Part shown: one piece after another, positions 23,869 through 32,916 of the stretch
Layout of the letters: each line of letters begins with the position of its first letter
Numbering within the stretch: the stretch's first letter is position 1
From: Gammaproteobacteria bacterium
GTDB taxonomy: Bacteria; Pseudomonadota; Gammaproteobacteria; Pseudomonadales; Porticoccaceae
DNA: 64,000 nt
NCBI GenBank assembly: GCA_016708925.1
Contig: JADJET010000003.1
Coordinates: 124,001 to 188,000 of the forward strand
Direction of reading: 5' to 3'
Position numbers and translations under genes: made by a program
Notes under the pieces: generated by a model
Databases searched by the model: none
Told to the model about the DNA's origin: nothing
Seen by the model: the letters and a program-made list of their open reading frames with translations, nothing else

Positions 23869-25371
23869 GTGCCAGACCACGCCCTGGAATTCAGCGCCCG
23901 CGCGGGCAGCGTCATCCCGTTCAAAACCGACTGCCTGATCGTCCCGGTCCCGGGCAAGCTGCCGCTGCCGGCTGCCGCCGCCGCAGTCGATGCCGCGCTG
24001 GGGGGGCAGATCAGCGCGCTGGTGACTGCCGGCGACTTCACCGGCGCATTGGGCGCGGCGCTGATGCTGCACCAGCCTGCCGGGCTGGCCGCGTCGCGCC
24101 TGTTGCTGATCGGCACCGGCAAGGAACCGCCCATGCCCCGCGATGTTCTCAATCTGATCGCGGCCGCCGCCCGCGCCGTGCTGGGGACGCCGGCCAAAAG
24201 CGCTGCCCTGCTGGTCACGGATCTGCTCGGCGAGCGGGAGCCGACCACCTTCGCGCGTCAGGCGGCACGTCTGTTTTGCGAGGCGGGCTACAAATACCGA
24301 CCCGGCGATGACAACGGCAAGCGCGGCAAACTCGCGCGGCTCACCCTGGTGTGCGAGGAGCGCAGTCAGGTGCGCACGCTCACCCGGGGACTCGAACTCG
24401 GCGCCGCCATCGGCAAGGGGATCAACAGTGCGCGCCGCCTCGGCGATCTGCCCGGCAATGTGTGCACGCCCGGTTACCTCGCGGAACAGGCCCGCGAACT
24501 GGGCAAACGCCATCCCGGCGTCAGCGTCCGGGTACTCGATGAAAAGCAGATGGCCAAGCTGAAAATGGGCGCGTTGCTCTCCGTCACCGCGGGCACCGTG
24601 CAGCCCGCCTATCTCATCGCGCTCGAATACCGCGGCGCGGCCGCGCAGGCGCCGGTGGTGCTGGTCGGCAAGGGCATCACCTTCGATTCCGGCGGCATCA
24701 GCCTCAAGCCCGGCGCCAAGATGGACGAGATGAAATACGACATGTGCGGCGCGGCAAGCGTCCTGGGAGTGATGGAAGCGGTGGCGGCGGCGGCACTGCC
24801 GGTACACCTGGTATGCCTGATTCCCACCGTGGAAAATCTGCCCAGCGGCACCGCCACCAAGCCCGGCGATGTGGTCACGTCGATGTCGGGCAAGACCATC
24901 GAGATTCTCAACACCGACGCCGAGGGCCGGCTGATCCTGTGCGACGCCCTCACCTACGCGGCGCGCTACAAGCCGGCGGTGGTGATCGACATCGCCACCC
25001 TCACCGGCGCCTGTGTGGTGGCACTGGGCAAACAGGCGAGCGGTTTGTTCAGCCCCAACGACACTCTGGCGGCGGAGCTGCTGGCGGCGGGCGAGGCCTC
25101 CGGCGACCGCGCCTGGCGGCTGCCGCTGTGGAAGGAATACGACGAACAGCTCAAGAGCAACTTCGCGGACATCGCCAATATCGGCGGACCCGAAGCCGGC
25201 AGCATCACCGCCGGCTGCTTTCTCGCGCGCTTCACCAGGGACTACACCTGGGCACACCTGGACATCGCCGGCACCGCCTGGAACTCGGGCCCGAAAGGCG
25301 CTACCGGCCGCCCCATCCCGCTGCTGATGGAGTACCTGCTCGGCCGTATCGACGCCGCGGGGAACGCGTGA
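23869..25371 (+). CDS. pepA: Leucyl aminopeptidase (M17)
   Basis: 500 residues from the GTG at 23869; GGAG sits 6 bases upstream, and the product begins VPDHALEFSARAGS like PepA, whereas the longer frame adds a poorly conserved leader. The M17 metal-binding sequence NTDAEGRLILCDALTYA and VGKGITFDSGGISLKPG (zinc/lysine site) are intact. It is a hexameric metal-dependent aminopeptidase; in E. coli it also binds DNA. Its TGA overlaps the holC GTG (GTGA), giving a pepA-holC-small protein-valS string. Confidence 0.95.
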   Translation: MPDHALEFSARAGSVIPFKTDCLIVPVPGKLPLPAAAAAVDAALGGQISALVTAGDFTGALGAALMLHQPAGLAASRLLLIGTGKEPPMPRDVLNLIAAAARAVLGTPAKSAALLVTDLLGEREPTTFARQAARLFCEAGYKYRPGDDNGKRGKLARLTLVCEERSQVRTLTRGLELGAAIGKGINSARRLGDLPGNVCTPGYLAEQARELGKRHPGVSVRVLDEKQMAKLKMGALLSVTAGTVQPAYLIALEYRGAAAQAPVVLVGKGITFDSGGISLKPGAKMDEMKYDMCGAASVLGVMEAVAAAALPVHLVCLIPTVENLPSGTATKPGDVVTSMSGKTIEILNTDAEGRLILCDALTYAARYKPAVVIDIATLTGACVVALGKQASGLFSPNDTLAAELLAAGEASGDRAWRLPLWKEYDEQLKSNFADIANIGGPEAGSITAGCFLARFTRDYTWAHLDIAGTAWNSGPKGATGRPIPLLMEYLLGRIDAAGNA

Positions 25372-25805
25372 CCCGAATCAGTTTCTACGAGATCGCCGGC
25401 GGCGCCGACGCGCACCTGGCGCTGTGCTGCCAGCTCGCCGCCAAGGCGATGGCCCAGAGCCTGGACACCCTGATTCACTGCCCCGCTGCCGCCACGCTCG
25501 ATCAGCTCGACGCCCTGCTCTGGAGCCACGCCCCTACCACCTTCATCCCCCATGGCCGCGCGCCCGATCCGGCCACGCCCGTGACCCTGAATCAGGGCGG
25601 CGATCCGGGCCATCACCACGGCCTGCTGATCAACCTCGCGGCGGTAGCGCCGGACTGGTTCAGCCGCTTCGAGCGTCTGGCGGAATTCGTCCACGCCGAA
25701 AATCCGCAACAGCGCGAACAGATGCGCGAGCGCTATCGCTTCTATCGCGATCGCGGTTACGCAATCCAGCACCACAAACTCGGCGCGCCGGCGCTCGCCT
25801 CATGA
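25368..25805 (+). CDS. holC: DNA polymerase III subunit chi
   Basis: 145 residues beginning VTRISFYEIAGG from a GTG that overlaps the pepA stop. The HolC pattern is seen in LCCQLAAKAMAQSLDTLIHC, LDALLWSHAPTTFIPHG and LINLAAVAPDWFSRFERLAEFV. Chi links the clamp loader (through psi) to SSB at the replication fork. The position between pepA and valS is the standard gammaproteobacterial one, and a small protein gene is inserted just before valS. Confidence 0.93.
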   Translation: MTRISFYEIAGGADAHLALCCQLAAKAMAQSLDTLIHCPAAATLDQLDALLWSHAPTTFIPHGRAPDPATPVTLNQGGDPGHHHGLLINLAAVAPDWFSRFERLAEFVHAENPQQREQMRERYRFYRDRGYAIQHHKLGAPALAS

Positions 25806-25993
25806 ACGGGCGCGGACCGGGCGATCCGGAGGATGAGCCCGTACCGGACCCTGCGGAACTCGATCTCTCGGTGCTGGAAATACCGATTCTTACCGAAGTA
25901 CTGGAGATACCGGTTCTCACCGAGGTACTGGAACCGCCGTCCACCAGGCCGACCTCTCAGGCCCTGGATACAGAACCGGGCCAGCCTCGATAG
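25802..25993 (+). CDS. Small acidic protein with duplicated IPxLTEVLE motif
   Basis: 63 residues. The ATG overlaps the holC stop as ATGA, so it is translationally coupled. The sequence is acidic and proline-rich with a tandem IPILTEVLEIPVLTEVLE at about 27-44 and no predicted fold otherwise. Similar short proteins with an (I/V)PxLTEVV-like motif follow holC in other proteobacteria, from memory. A peptide motif that docks onto a polymerase or clamp-loader partner is a reasonable guess; there is no direct evidence. Confidence 0.65.
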   Translation: MNGRGPGDPEDEPVPDPAELDLSVLEIPILTEVLEIPVLTEVLEPPSTRPTSQALDTEPGQPR

Positions 25994-26059
25994 TGTTCAA
26001 CTGCTGATTGCCGGCCCTGCGCCCCCTGCCAACCCCGACTACGAGAACCATCCCGCGTT

Positions 26060-28831
26060 ATGGACAAGACTTATCAGCCCGGCACCATCGAGCAACACTG
26101 GTACCAGATTTGGGAAGAACGCGGCTACTTCAAGCCGCAGGGCGCGGGCGATCCCTTCTGCATCATGATCCCGCCGCCCAATGTCACCGGTAGCCTGCAC
26201 ATGGGGCATGGTTTTCAGGACGCCATCATGGACGCCCTGATCCGCCTGCGCCGCATGCAGGGGCGCAACACTCTGTGGCAGGTGGGCACCGACCATGCCG
26301 GCATCGCCACCCAGATGGTGGTGGAACGGCAACTCGAAGCCGGGGGTCTGAGCCGCCATGATCTGGGCCGCGAAGCCTTTATCGACCGGGTGTGGCGCTG
26401 GAAAGCGGAATCCGGCGGCACCATCACCCGCCAGTTGCGACGCCTGGGCGCGTCCACCGACTGGTCGCGGGAACGCTTCACCATGGACGAAGGCTTCTCG
26501 CGCGCGGTGCGCGAAGCTTTCGTGCGCCTCCATGAAAAAGGCCTGATCTACCGCGGCCAGCGTCTGGTGAACTGGGACCCGCAATTGCACACCGCGATTT
26601 CCGATCTCGAAGTGGTGAGCGAAGAGGAAGCCGGCCATCTCTGGCACTTCCGCTACCCGCTGGCGGACGGCTCCGGACACCTGACGGTCGCCACCACCCG
26701 CCCCGAGACGATGCTGGGCGATACCGCGGTCGCGGTGCATCCGGAAGACGAACGCTATCGCCACCTGGTGGGCAAAAGCATCCGGCTGCCGCTCGCGGAC
26801 CGCGACATACCCGTGGTCGCCGACGACTATGTGGACCCGGCCTTCGGCAGCGGCTGCGTGAAAATCACGCCAGCCCACGATTTCAACGACCATGCCCTGG
26901 GCGAGCGCCACAGCCTGCCGCTGATCAATATCCTGGATGCGGATGCGCGCCTGAACGGCAACGTCCCTGCCGTTTACCAGGGTCTGGATCGTTTCGCGGC
27001 GCGCCAGCGCGTGGTGGCCGACCTCGACGCCTTGGGGCTGCTGGAGAAGATCGAGGACCACCGCCTCAAGGTACCGCGCGGCGATCGCTCCGGCGTGGTG
27101 ATCGAACCCTGGCTGACCGAACAGTGGTACGTGGACGCCAAACGTCTGGCCCCGCGCGCCATCGACGCGGTCGAAAGCGGCGCCATCCGTTTCGTGCCGA
27201 AGCAGTACGAAAACATGTATTTCTCCTGGATGCGCGAGATTCAGGACTGGTGCATCAGCCGGCAACTGTGGTGGGGCCACCGGATTCCGGCCTGGTACGA
27301 TCCCGACGGCAAAGTCTATGTGGGCCGCTCGGAAGCGGACGTGCGCAGCCGGCACGGCATCGCTGCTTCAGTGCCCTTGCGCCAGGACGAGGACGTGCTC
27401 GACACCTGGTTCTCCTCCGGACTCTGGACCTTCGGCACCCTCGGCTGGCCGGAGCAAACCGCGGAACTGGCCAGCTTCCATCCCACCGACGTGCTGGTCA
27501 CCGGCTTCGACATCATCTTCTTCTGGGTCGCCCGCATGATCATGCTGACCCTGGAATTCATGGACGAAGTGCCGTTTCGCACCGTCTACGTCCACGGCCT
27601 GGTGCGCGACGGCCAGGGCCAGAAGATGTCCAAATCCAAGGGCAATGTGCTGGACCCCATCGACCTGATCGACGGCATCGGCCTGGAAGAACTGGTGACC
27701 AAACGCACCAGCGGGCTGATGCGGCCGAAAGATGCGGAGAAAATCGCCCGCCAGACCCGCAAGGAATTCCCCGACGGCATCGCCGCCCACGGCACCGATG
27801 CCCTGCGCTACACCTATTACTCGCTGGCCAGCACCGGGCGCGACGTGCGCTTCGACGTCGGCCGCATCGAAGGTTTCCGCAACTTCTGCAACAAGATCTG
27901 GAACGCCACGCGCTATGTGCTGATGAACACCGAGGGCGAGGACTGCGCTCAGGACGGGCACGGCGAATACCAACTGTCCCGCGCCGACCGCTGGATCATC
28001 AGCCGTCTGCAACGCGCCGAACAGGCGGTGATCGCCGCGCTCGACAGCTTCCGTTTCGACCTGGCTTCCCAGGCGCTCTACGAATTCGTGTGGTCCGACT
28101 ACTGCGACTGGTATCTGGAACTGTCGAAACCCGTGCTGTGGGACGAGACCGCACCCCCGGCTCTGAAAATCGGCACCCGCCGCACATTGGTGCGGGTGCT
28201 CGAAACGACATTGCGTCTCGCCCACCCGTTCATGCCCTTCATCACCGAGGAAATCTGGCAGCGGGTAAAAACCCTGGCCGGCAAGACCGGCGCCACCATC
28301 ATGCTGGAAGCCTACCCGGTGCCGCGCACGGAGCGCATCGACCCGGACGCCGAGGCGGACATCGCCTGGATTCAGCAGGTGATCCTGGGCGTGCGCACCA
28401 TTCGCGGCGAAATGAACATCGCGCCGGGGCGCAAACTGCCGCTCTATTTCCGCCACGGCGACGCCGCCGACCGCGCCCGGCTGGACGCCAATCGCAGCTA
28501 TCTGGCACGGCTCGCCAATCTCGACGCCATGGTCTGGCTGGAACCGAACGCGGAACCGCCGGCGGCGGCGACCGTGCTCGCCGGCGCCATGGAAATCCAT
28601 GTGCCGCTCGCCGGGCTCATCGACAAGGGCGCGGAGCTCGCACGGCTCGATCGAGAAATCGCCAGAAACACGCAGGAAATCCAGCGCCTGAACGGCAAGC
28701 TCGGCAACGACAATTTTGTCGCCAATGCGCCGGCGGAGGTGGTGGAACGGGAGCGCGAAAAAGCGGCGGCAGCGGCGGATGCTCTGCAGCGGCTGTCCGC
28801 GCAGCGCGAGCGGATCGCCGCTTTGTCCTGA
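26060..28831 (+). CDS. valS: Valyl-tRNA synthetase
   Basis: 923 residues, class Ia synthetase. The HIGH motif is PPPNVTGSLHMGHGF (about 39-53), the editing domain CP1 carries TTRPETMLGDTAVAVHPED, and KMSKSKGNVLDP is at about 521. A C-terminal coiled coil (GAELARLDREIARNTQEIQRL) is the ValRS tRNA-binding arm. It charges tRNA-Val. Last gene of the pepA-holC-small protein-valS group. Confidence 0.97.
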   Translation: MDKTYQPGTIEQHWYQIWEERGYFKPQGAGDPFCIMIPPPNVTGSLHMGHGFQDAIMDALIRLRRMQGRNTLWQVGTDHAGIATQMVVERQLEAGGLSRHDLGREAFIDRVWRWKAESGGTITRQLRRLGASTDWSRERFTMDEGFSRAVREAFVRLHEKGLIYRGQRLVNWDPQLHTAISDLEVVSEEEAGHLWHFRYPLADGSGHLTVATTRPETMLGDTAVAVHPEDERYRHLVGKSIRLPLADRDIPVVADDYVDPAFGSGCVKITPAHDFNDHALGERHSLPLINILDADARLNGNVPAVYQGLDRFAARQRVVADLDALGLLEKIEDHRLKVPRGDRSGVVIEPWLTEQWYVDAKRLAPRAIDAVESGAIRFVPKQYENMYFSWMREIQDWCISRQLWWGHRIPAWYDPDGKVYVGRSEADVRSRHGIAASVPLRQDEDVLDTWFSSGLWTFGTLGWPEQTAELASFHPTDVLVTGFDIIFFWVARMIMLTLEFMDEVPFRTVYVHGLVRDGQGQKMSKSKGNVLDPIDLIDGIGLEELVTKRTSGLMRPKDAEKIARQTRKEFPDGIAAHGTDALRYTYYSLASTGRDVRFDVGRIEGFRNFCNKIWNATRYVLMNTEGEDCAQDGHGEYQLSRADRWIISRLQRAEQAVIAALDSFRFDLASQALYEFVWSDYCDWYLELSKPVLWDETAPPALKIGTRRTLVRVLETTLRLAHPFMPFITEEIWQRVKTLAGKTGATIMLEAYPVPRTERIDPDAEADIAWIQQVILGVRTIRGEMNIAPGRKLPLYFRHGDAADRARLDANRSYLARLANLDAMVWLEPNAEPPAAATVLAGAMEIHVPLAGLIDKGAELARLDREIARNTQEIQRLNGKLGNDNFVANAPAEVVEREREKAAAAADALQRLSAQRERIAALS

Positions 28832-28919
28832 CCGCGGAGCCACGCTGCCGGGGTCCAATTCGCGGTCCATACCGGTTACCCTTGGGACGAACCTTGCCGA
28901 TCAGCACGAGACGTCCCCC

Positions 28920-30629
28920 ATGACCGAGACCGCCGCGACTCCCGTTCCCGTTCCGCTGCTCGATCAGCGCCTGACCACGGCGCCTGATTCACCCTTCGGC
29001 ATCGACACGCTCCGCATCCGGGGCATCGAAACCCTGTGCTGGCGCCAGAGCTTTCCCCATCTGCGCGCGGTGTTCGCGCACACGGCGCAGTTCGCGGCGC
29101 GCGACTATCTGGTGTACGAAAGCGAGCGCCAGACTTACGCCGAGCACCACTGCCAGGTTGCGGCGCTCGCCCACGCACTGACGACACGTTTCGGGATCCG
29201 CAAGGGCGATCGCGTGGCGCTGGCGATGCGCAACTATCCCGAATGGCCCGCGGTGTTCTGGGCCAGCGTGGCGATCGGCGCCATCATCGTGCCGCTCAAC
29301 GCCTGGCTGACCGGCGGCGAACTCGCCTATGCGCTGGCCGACTCCGGCAGCCGCCTGCTGGTGGTCGACGCCGAGCGGCTGGCGAGTCTCGAATCGCATC
29401 TGCCCACGCTGACGGAACTGGAAGCCACCGTCGTGGTGCGCAGCACCGGCGCGCTGCCGGCGCAGGTTCATGCCTGGGGCGAGGTGCTCGCCGAACCCTA
29501 TCCGGCGGAGCTGCCGCCCTGCGCGCTCGACCCCGAGGACGACGCCGCGATCTACTACACCTCCGGCACCACCGGGCGACCCAAGGGCGCGCTGCTCACC
29601 CACCGCAACATCTGCGCCAACCAGGTCACCGGCGTCTATCTGCGCGCGCGCACCGAATTCCGCTACGGCCGCACGCCCCAGCCGCCCACACAGCAGCTGG
29701 GTCAGCTCATCAGCGTGCCGCTGTTTCATGTCACGGGTTCCGTCGCCATGCTGATCGGCAGCACCATCCAGGGCTCGAAACTGGTGTTCATGCGTCGCTG
29801 GGATCCGGAAGACGCGATCCGGCTGATCGAACGCGAGCGTCTCAACTCGTTTGGCGGCGTGCCATCGATGCCGTTGCAGGTGATCGAATCGCCTATTTTC
29901 CGGCAGCACGACACCTCCTCGGTGATGGCGGTGCTGTTCGGCGGCGCCCCGCCGTCGCCGGAACTCGCGCGCCGCATCAAGGACGTGTTCCCGAACGCCT
30001 CGGCCAGCAACGGCTACGGCCTCACCGAAACCGCCGGGGTCGCCACCGTGAATGTCGCCGAGGATTATCTGGCCAAGCCCGCCAGCGCAGGCGTGCCGGC
30101 GCCGGTGTCGCGCGTGAAGATCATGGATCGGGATGCCAGCGCGGAACTGCCGGTGGGTGAGACCGGCGAAATCTGGATTCGCGGCCCGCAGGTCTTCAAG
30201 GGTTATTGGCGCAATCCCGAAGCCACCGCCAAGGCGCTGGTGGATGGCTGGCTGCGCAGCGGCGATCTGGGCTATGTGGATGAGGAAGGCGCGCTGTTCG
30301 TGGTCGATCGCACCAAGGACATGCTGCTGCGCGGTGGCGAGAACATCTACTGCATTGAGGTCGAAAACGCGCTCCACACCCACCCGGACGTGCTGGATGT
30401 CGCCGTGGTGGGCATCCCCGATCCGATCCTGGGCGAACGTGTGGGCGCCATGGTGCAGTTGCGCGCGGGTGCCACCGCGGATGCCGCAGCCCTGCGCACC
30501 CATGTCGCCGCGCGCATTGCGGCCTTCAAGGTGCCGGAGCGCATCGACATCGTGCACCAACCCCTGCCGCGCAACGCCAACGGCAAGATTCTCAAGCCGC
30601 AGGTGAAAGCGGCGATGGGGCTCGGTTGA
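28920..30629 (+). CDS. Acyl-CoA synthetase (class I adenylate-forming)
   Basis: 569 residues from the ATG at 28920. The AMP-binding P-loop IYYTSGTTGRPKGALL, NGYGLTETAG (A5), the GYWRNPEAT and SGDLGYVDEEGALFVVDR (A7/A8) segments, LLRGGENIYCIEVE and the A10 lysine in NANGKILKP are all present. It probably activates a medium- or long-chain fatty acid or aryl acid with CoA through an acyl-adenylate. The ATG lies 88 bases after valS. No beta-oxidation genes are nearby, so the substrate is open. Confidence 0.88.
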   Translation: MTETAATPVPVPLLDQRLTTAPDSPFGIDTLRIRGIETLCWRQSFPHLRAVFAHTAQFAARDYLVYESERQTYAEHHCQVAALAHALTTRFGIRKGDRVALAMRNYPEWPAVFWASVAIGAIIVPLNAWLTGGELAYALADSGSRLLVVDAERLASLESHLPTLTELEATVVVRSTGALPAQVHAWGEVLAEPYPAELPPCALDPEDDAAIYYTSGTTGRPKGALLTHRNICANQVTGVYLRARTEFRYGRTPQPPTQQLGQLISVPLFHVTGSVAMLIGSTIQGSKLVFMRRWDPEDAIRLIERERLNSFGGVPSMPLQVIESPIFRQHDTSSVMAVLFGGAPPSPELARRIKDVFPNASASNGYGLTETAGVATVNVAEDYLAKPASAGVPAPVSRVKIMDRDASAELPVGETGEIWIRGPQVFKGYWRNPEATAKALVDGWLRSGDLGYVDEEGALFVVDRTKDMLLRGGENIYCIEVENALHTHPDVLDVAVVGIPDPILGERVGAMVQLRAGATADAAALRTHVAARIAAFKVPERIDIVHQPLPRNANGKILKPQVKAAMGLG

Positions 30630-30933
30630 GCGCACTGCTTTTTGCTTCACATTGAGTGCGATCACCACCAACAGACGCGGAACTCAGAGTGCGTTCAGGG
30701 ATCGTCCGTCTCATCGCGAAGGGTATCGCGAACCGAGGCGGGACTCTCGGCTCCCGGCCCATCCGCATCATAGCCGCGGGGAAATCGCCAGCCAAAGCGC
30801 CAGGACATCGGCAGGTACGGCGTGCCTCCGACACGGACGCCCAGATAGTAAAGCCGGGCGATCCCGGTCTGCTGATACAACCGTCAGAATATTCGCGTTG
30901 CCCCGGACGGACGCGGGCGTGGCCTTGGGTTCA
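30630..30933. other. Intergenic region with an unassigned minus-strand frame
   Basis: A 61-codon minus-strand frame at 30695-30880 (YYLGVRVGGTPYLPMSWRF...) looks somewhat protein-like, but it has an in-frame stop just before a TTG and I recognise no family. It could be the tail of a decayed gene downstream of the pyrimidine-dimer glycosylase. Nothing else is evident. Confidence 0.3.
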
Positions 30934-31377
30934 TTATGAGCGCGGAGCAAGCGTCGCTTCCCAGACAGCAACATCACCCGCAATTACCCGAAACAGCGGA
31001 TGCGAATCGGGCAGTTTGATGGCGGTGAATTGCTCAAGCCACGCCGGTGCTCGCATCAGAAGCTTGTTGGTGAGATGTTCCCATTCATGGCGGAGCTGAC
31101 CTTCGGTCACCGTGAGTGGATTACCGGATCCATCACAGCCAATCTTGCTCGCGTCGAAGCGATAACCGCGACGCTCGGCCTCCGACCATACATCGCGGAG
31201 ATAAGCCACAATGTGCCCGCCGGGATCCGGAGACTCCAGAAATCGTGCCAATTGCGGATGATGCCGGTAGCCCCGCGTCTGACCCGCGATAACCGCCTGC
31301 GCCAGCAAGCCCTCACGCCATAGCGCCACGAGGCCTTTGGCATCGAGATAGCGGGGATGCAATGACCATAGCCGCAT
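30934..31377 (-). CDS. Pyrimidine dimer DNA glycosylase (T4 endonuclease V-like)
   Basis: 147 residues, about the length of T4 DenV. It starts MRLWSLHPRYLDAKGLVALW and carries GLLAQAVIAGQTRGYRHHPQLARF, the signature of the Pyr_excise (PF03013) family, then a region with LRHEWEHLTNKLLMRAP. Such enzymes cut the glycosidic bond at UV-induced cyclobutane dimers using the N-terminal amine, then nick the strand. A stand-alone chromosomal gene. The 160 bases before sufE (31378-31537) contain a plus-strand frame (GLAPKGLEDVNLHFDHGNYA) that I cannot assign. Confidence 0.8.
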   Translation of the reverse strand: MRLWSLHPRYLDAKGLVALWREGLLAQAVIAGQTRGYRHHPQLARFLESPDPGGHIVAYLRDVWSEAERRGYRFDASKIGCDGSGNPLTVTEGQLRHEWEHLTNKLLMRAPAWLEQFTAIKLPDSHPLFRVIAGDVAVWEATLAPRS

Positions 31378-31537
31378 ACGTCATTTATCCGGTGGTTGAC
31401 CATAGGTCACACTGGCGCGCGAAACCTCCAGGATCCTGCGCGGGCTGGCCCCGAAGGGCCTCGAGGACGTGAACCTGCATTTCGACCACGGGAATTACGC
31501 GATCAGACCTCGAGAATCGAGCGCGTCAGACAACACT

Positions 31538-32005
31538 CTAACCTGTAGCAACTTCCGCAAGTTTACGAATCTTCCGCACCATCGCCCGCAACCCGTTGCC
31601 CCGGGTCGGCGAGATGTGGCGCAGCAGATCGATGCGCGCGAAAAATCCTTCGATGTCGAAGGCGCCGATTTCGGCGGGCGTGCGATTATTGAAGGCGGCG
31701 AGGACGATGGCTGCGAGTCCCCGGACAATGAGCGCGTCCGAATCCACGATGAATTGTAGTTTCCCGGTCACCGGATCGCGGCGATGCTCGATCCACACCT
31801 GGCTCTGGCAGCCGTGGATATAACGATCTTCGGTTTTGAGTTCTTCCGGCATCGGCGGCAGTTCCTTGCCGAGGTCGATGAGGTAGCGATAGCGGTCTTC
31901 CCAGTCGTCGAAGAAAGCGAGCGACGCGGCGATGTCTTCGGCGTCGATGCTGCGACCGAAGGGCACCTGCTCGAACACGGTGGCGTAATCGACAGCGCCG
32001 TCCAT
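31538..32005 (-). CDS. sufE: Sulfur acceptor protein SufE
   Basis: 155 residues from the ATG at 32005, overlapping the sufT stop by one base (TGATG). The SufE pattern is seen in FDDWEDRYRYLIDLGKELPP and the sulfur-accepting cysteine loop YIHGCQSQVW. It takes persulfide sulfur from SufS and passes it to SufB. Last gene of the suf operon. Confidence 0.93.
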   Translation of the reverse strand: MDGAVDYATVFEQVPFGRSIDAEDIAASLAFFDDWEDRYRYLIDLGKELPPMPEELKTEDRYIHGCQSQVWIEHRRDPVTGKLQFIVDSDALIVRGLAAIVLAAFNNRTPAEIGAFDIEGFFARIDLLRHISPTRGNGLRAMVRKIRKLAEVATG

Positions 32006-32529
32006 CAGTACACACCCAGTTCCAGTTGCGCCGCTTCCGACATGTGCGCGCGGCTCCAGGGCGGGTCGAACACCAGATCCACTTCGACCTGCTTCACGTT
32101 GGGCACCTTGCCGACGCGGTATTTGACGTCGTCCACCAGCACCGGTCCCATGCCGCAACCGGGCGCGGTCAATGTCATGGTGATGTCGACGCGATTGCCG
32201 GAGACGGTGCAGGCATAGATCAGACCGAGATCGACAATGTTGACCGGAATCTCCGGATCGTAGATCGAGCGCAGTGCTTCCCACACATTTTTTTCGTCCA
32301 CCTGATCGGAATCGCTCGGGGCAAAGGTGAACTCGACGGCTTCCAGTCCCAGTGCATCCGCATCCGTGCCGTCCACCCGCGCGAGGTTGCCGCCGACGTT
32401 CACGGTGTAGCTGCCGCCGAGTGCCTGGGTGATGCCAACGAAGGTGTCCCTGGGAATGGTGATGCGCGTACCCGCCGGCACCAGGCGCGCGGGACAGTCC
32501 CGCTGCACTACCACCATCCGGCGTTCCAT
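32005..32529 (-). CDS. sufT: Fe-S cluster assembly protein SufT (DUF59/MIP18)
   Basis: 174 residues. An N-terminal SufT-specific segment (RRMVVVQRDCPARLVPAGTR) precedes the MIP18 domain: LRSIYDPEIPVNIVDLGLIY, ITMTLTAPGCGMGPVLVDD and LVFDPPWSRAHMSE. Cys at TAPGCGMG is the conserved residue of the family. SufT helps mature Fe-S proteins under high iron-sulfur demand. It lies 3 bases after the A-type carrier gene. Confidence 0.92.
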   Translation of the reverse strand: MERRMVVVQRDCPARLVPAGTRITIPRDTFVGITQALGGSYTVNVGGNLARVDGTDADALGLEAVEFTFAPSDSDQVDEKNVWEALRSIYDPEIPVNIVDLGLIYACTVSGNRVDITMTLTAPGCGMGPVLVDDVKYRVGKVPNVKQVEVDLVFDPPWSRAHMSEAAQLELGVY

Positions 32530-32532
32530 GGG

Positions 32533-32892
32533 TCAGACTCCGAACGACTCGCCGCAGCCGCATTCCATCTGCGCATTGGGGTTGCGGAATTTGAGGGTGG
32601 AGTTCAGGCCTTCGACCACCAGATCGATCTCGGTGCCCTGCATCAGGGGTAAAGCCTCGGTATCGACAAACACCGAAAGATTCTCGGCGACCTTGAATTC
32701 GCGATCTTCTGCGCGCGGTTCGGTGACATAGTCGATCTGGTACATGTAGCCGGAGCAACCGCTGCGGTTGACGCTGACACGCACCGCGTGGGCGCCGGCG
32801 CGGTCCAGCTGGCGACGCACATGGCTGGCCGCGGAGGGCGTCATCCGCACACCCGCGTGCGCGGCGGTGGGCTCAAATGTCTGGACGGACAT
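32533..32892 (-). CDS. sufA: A-type iron-sulfur carrier (SufA/IscA-like)
   Basis: 119 residues from the ATG at 32892, which has GGAG 8 bases upstream; a GTG six codons earlier is an alternative. The three cluster-binding cysteines of HesB/IscA proteins are present: VNRSGCSGYMY and, at the end, MECGCGESF. It accepts Fe-S clusters from SufBCD and delivers them to apo-proteins. Between sufS and sufT in the operon. Confidence 0.9.
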   Translation of the reverse strand: MSVQTFEPTAAHAGVRMTPSAASHVRRQLDRAGAHAVRVSVNRSGCSGYMYQIDYVTEPRAEDREFKVAENLSVFVDTEALPLMQGTEIDLVVEGLNSTLKFRNPNAQMECGCGESFGV

Positions 32893-32916
32893 GGCGACTT
32901 CTCCAATCACAGTTTT

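Noticed and set aside
26039..30671. Long frames opposite or out of frame with valS and the acyl-CoA synthetase (500-600 codons)
   Set aside because: They are shadows of intact, motif-verified genes on the plus strand.
30656..31099. Plus-strand frame opposite the pyrimidine-dimer glycosylase
   Set aside because: Shadow of the minus-strand Pyr_excise gene, with Ser/Arg-rich unstructured product.
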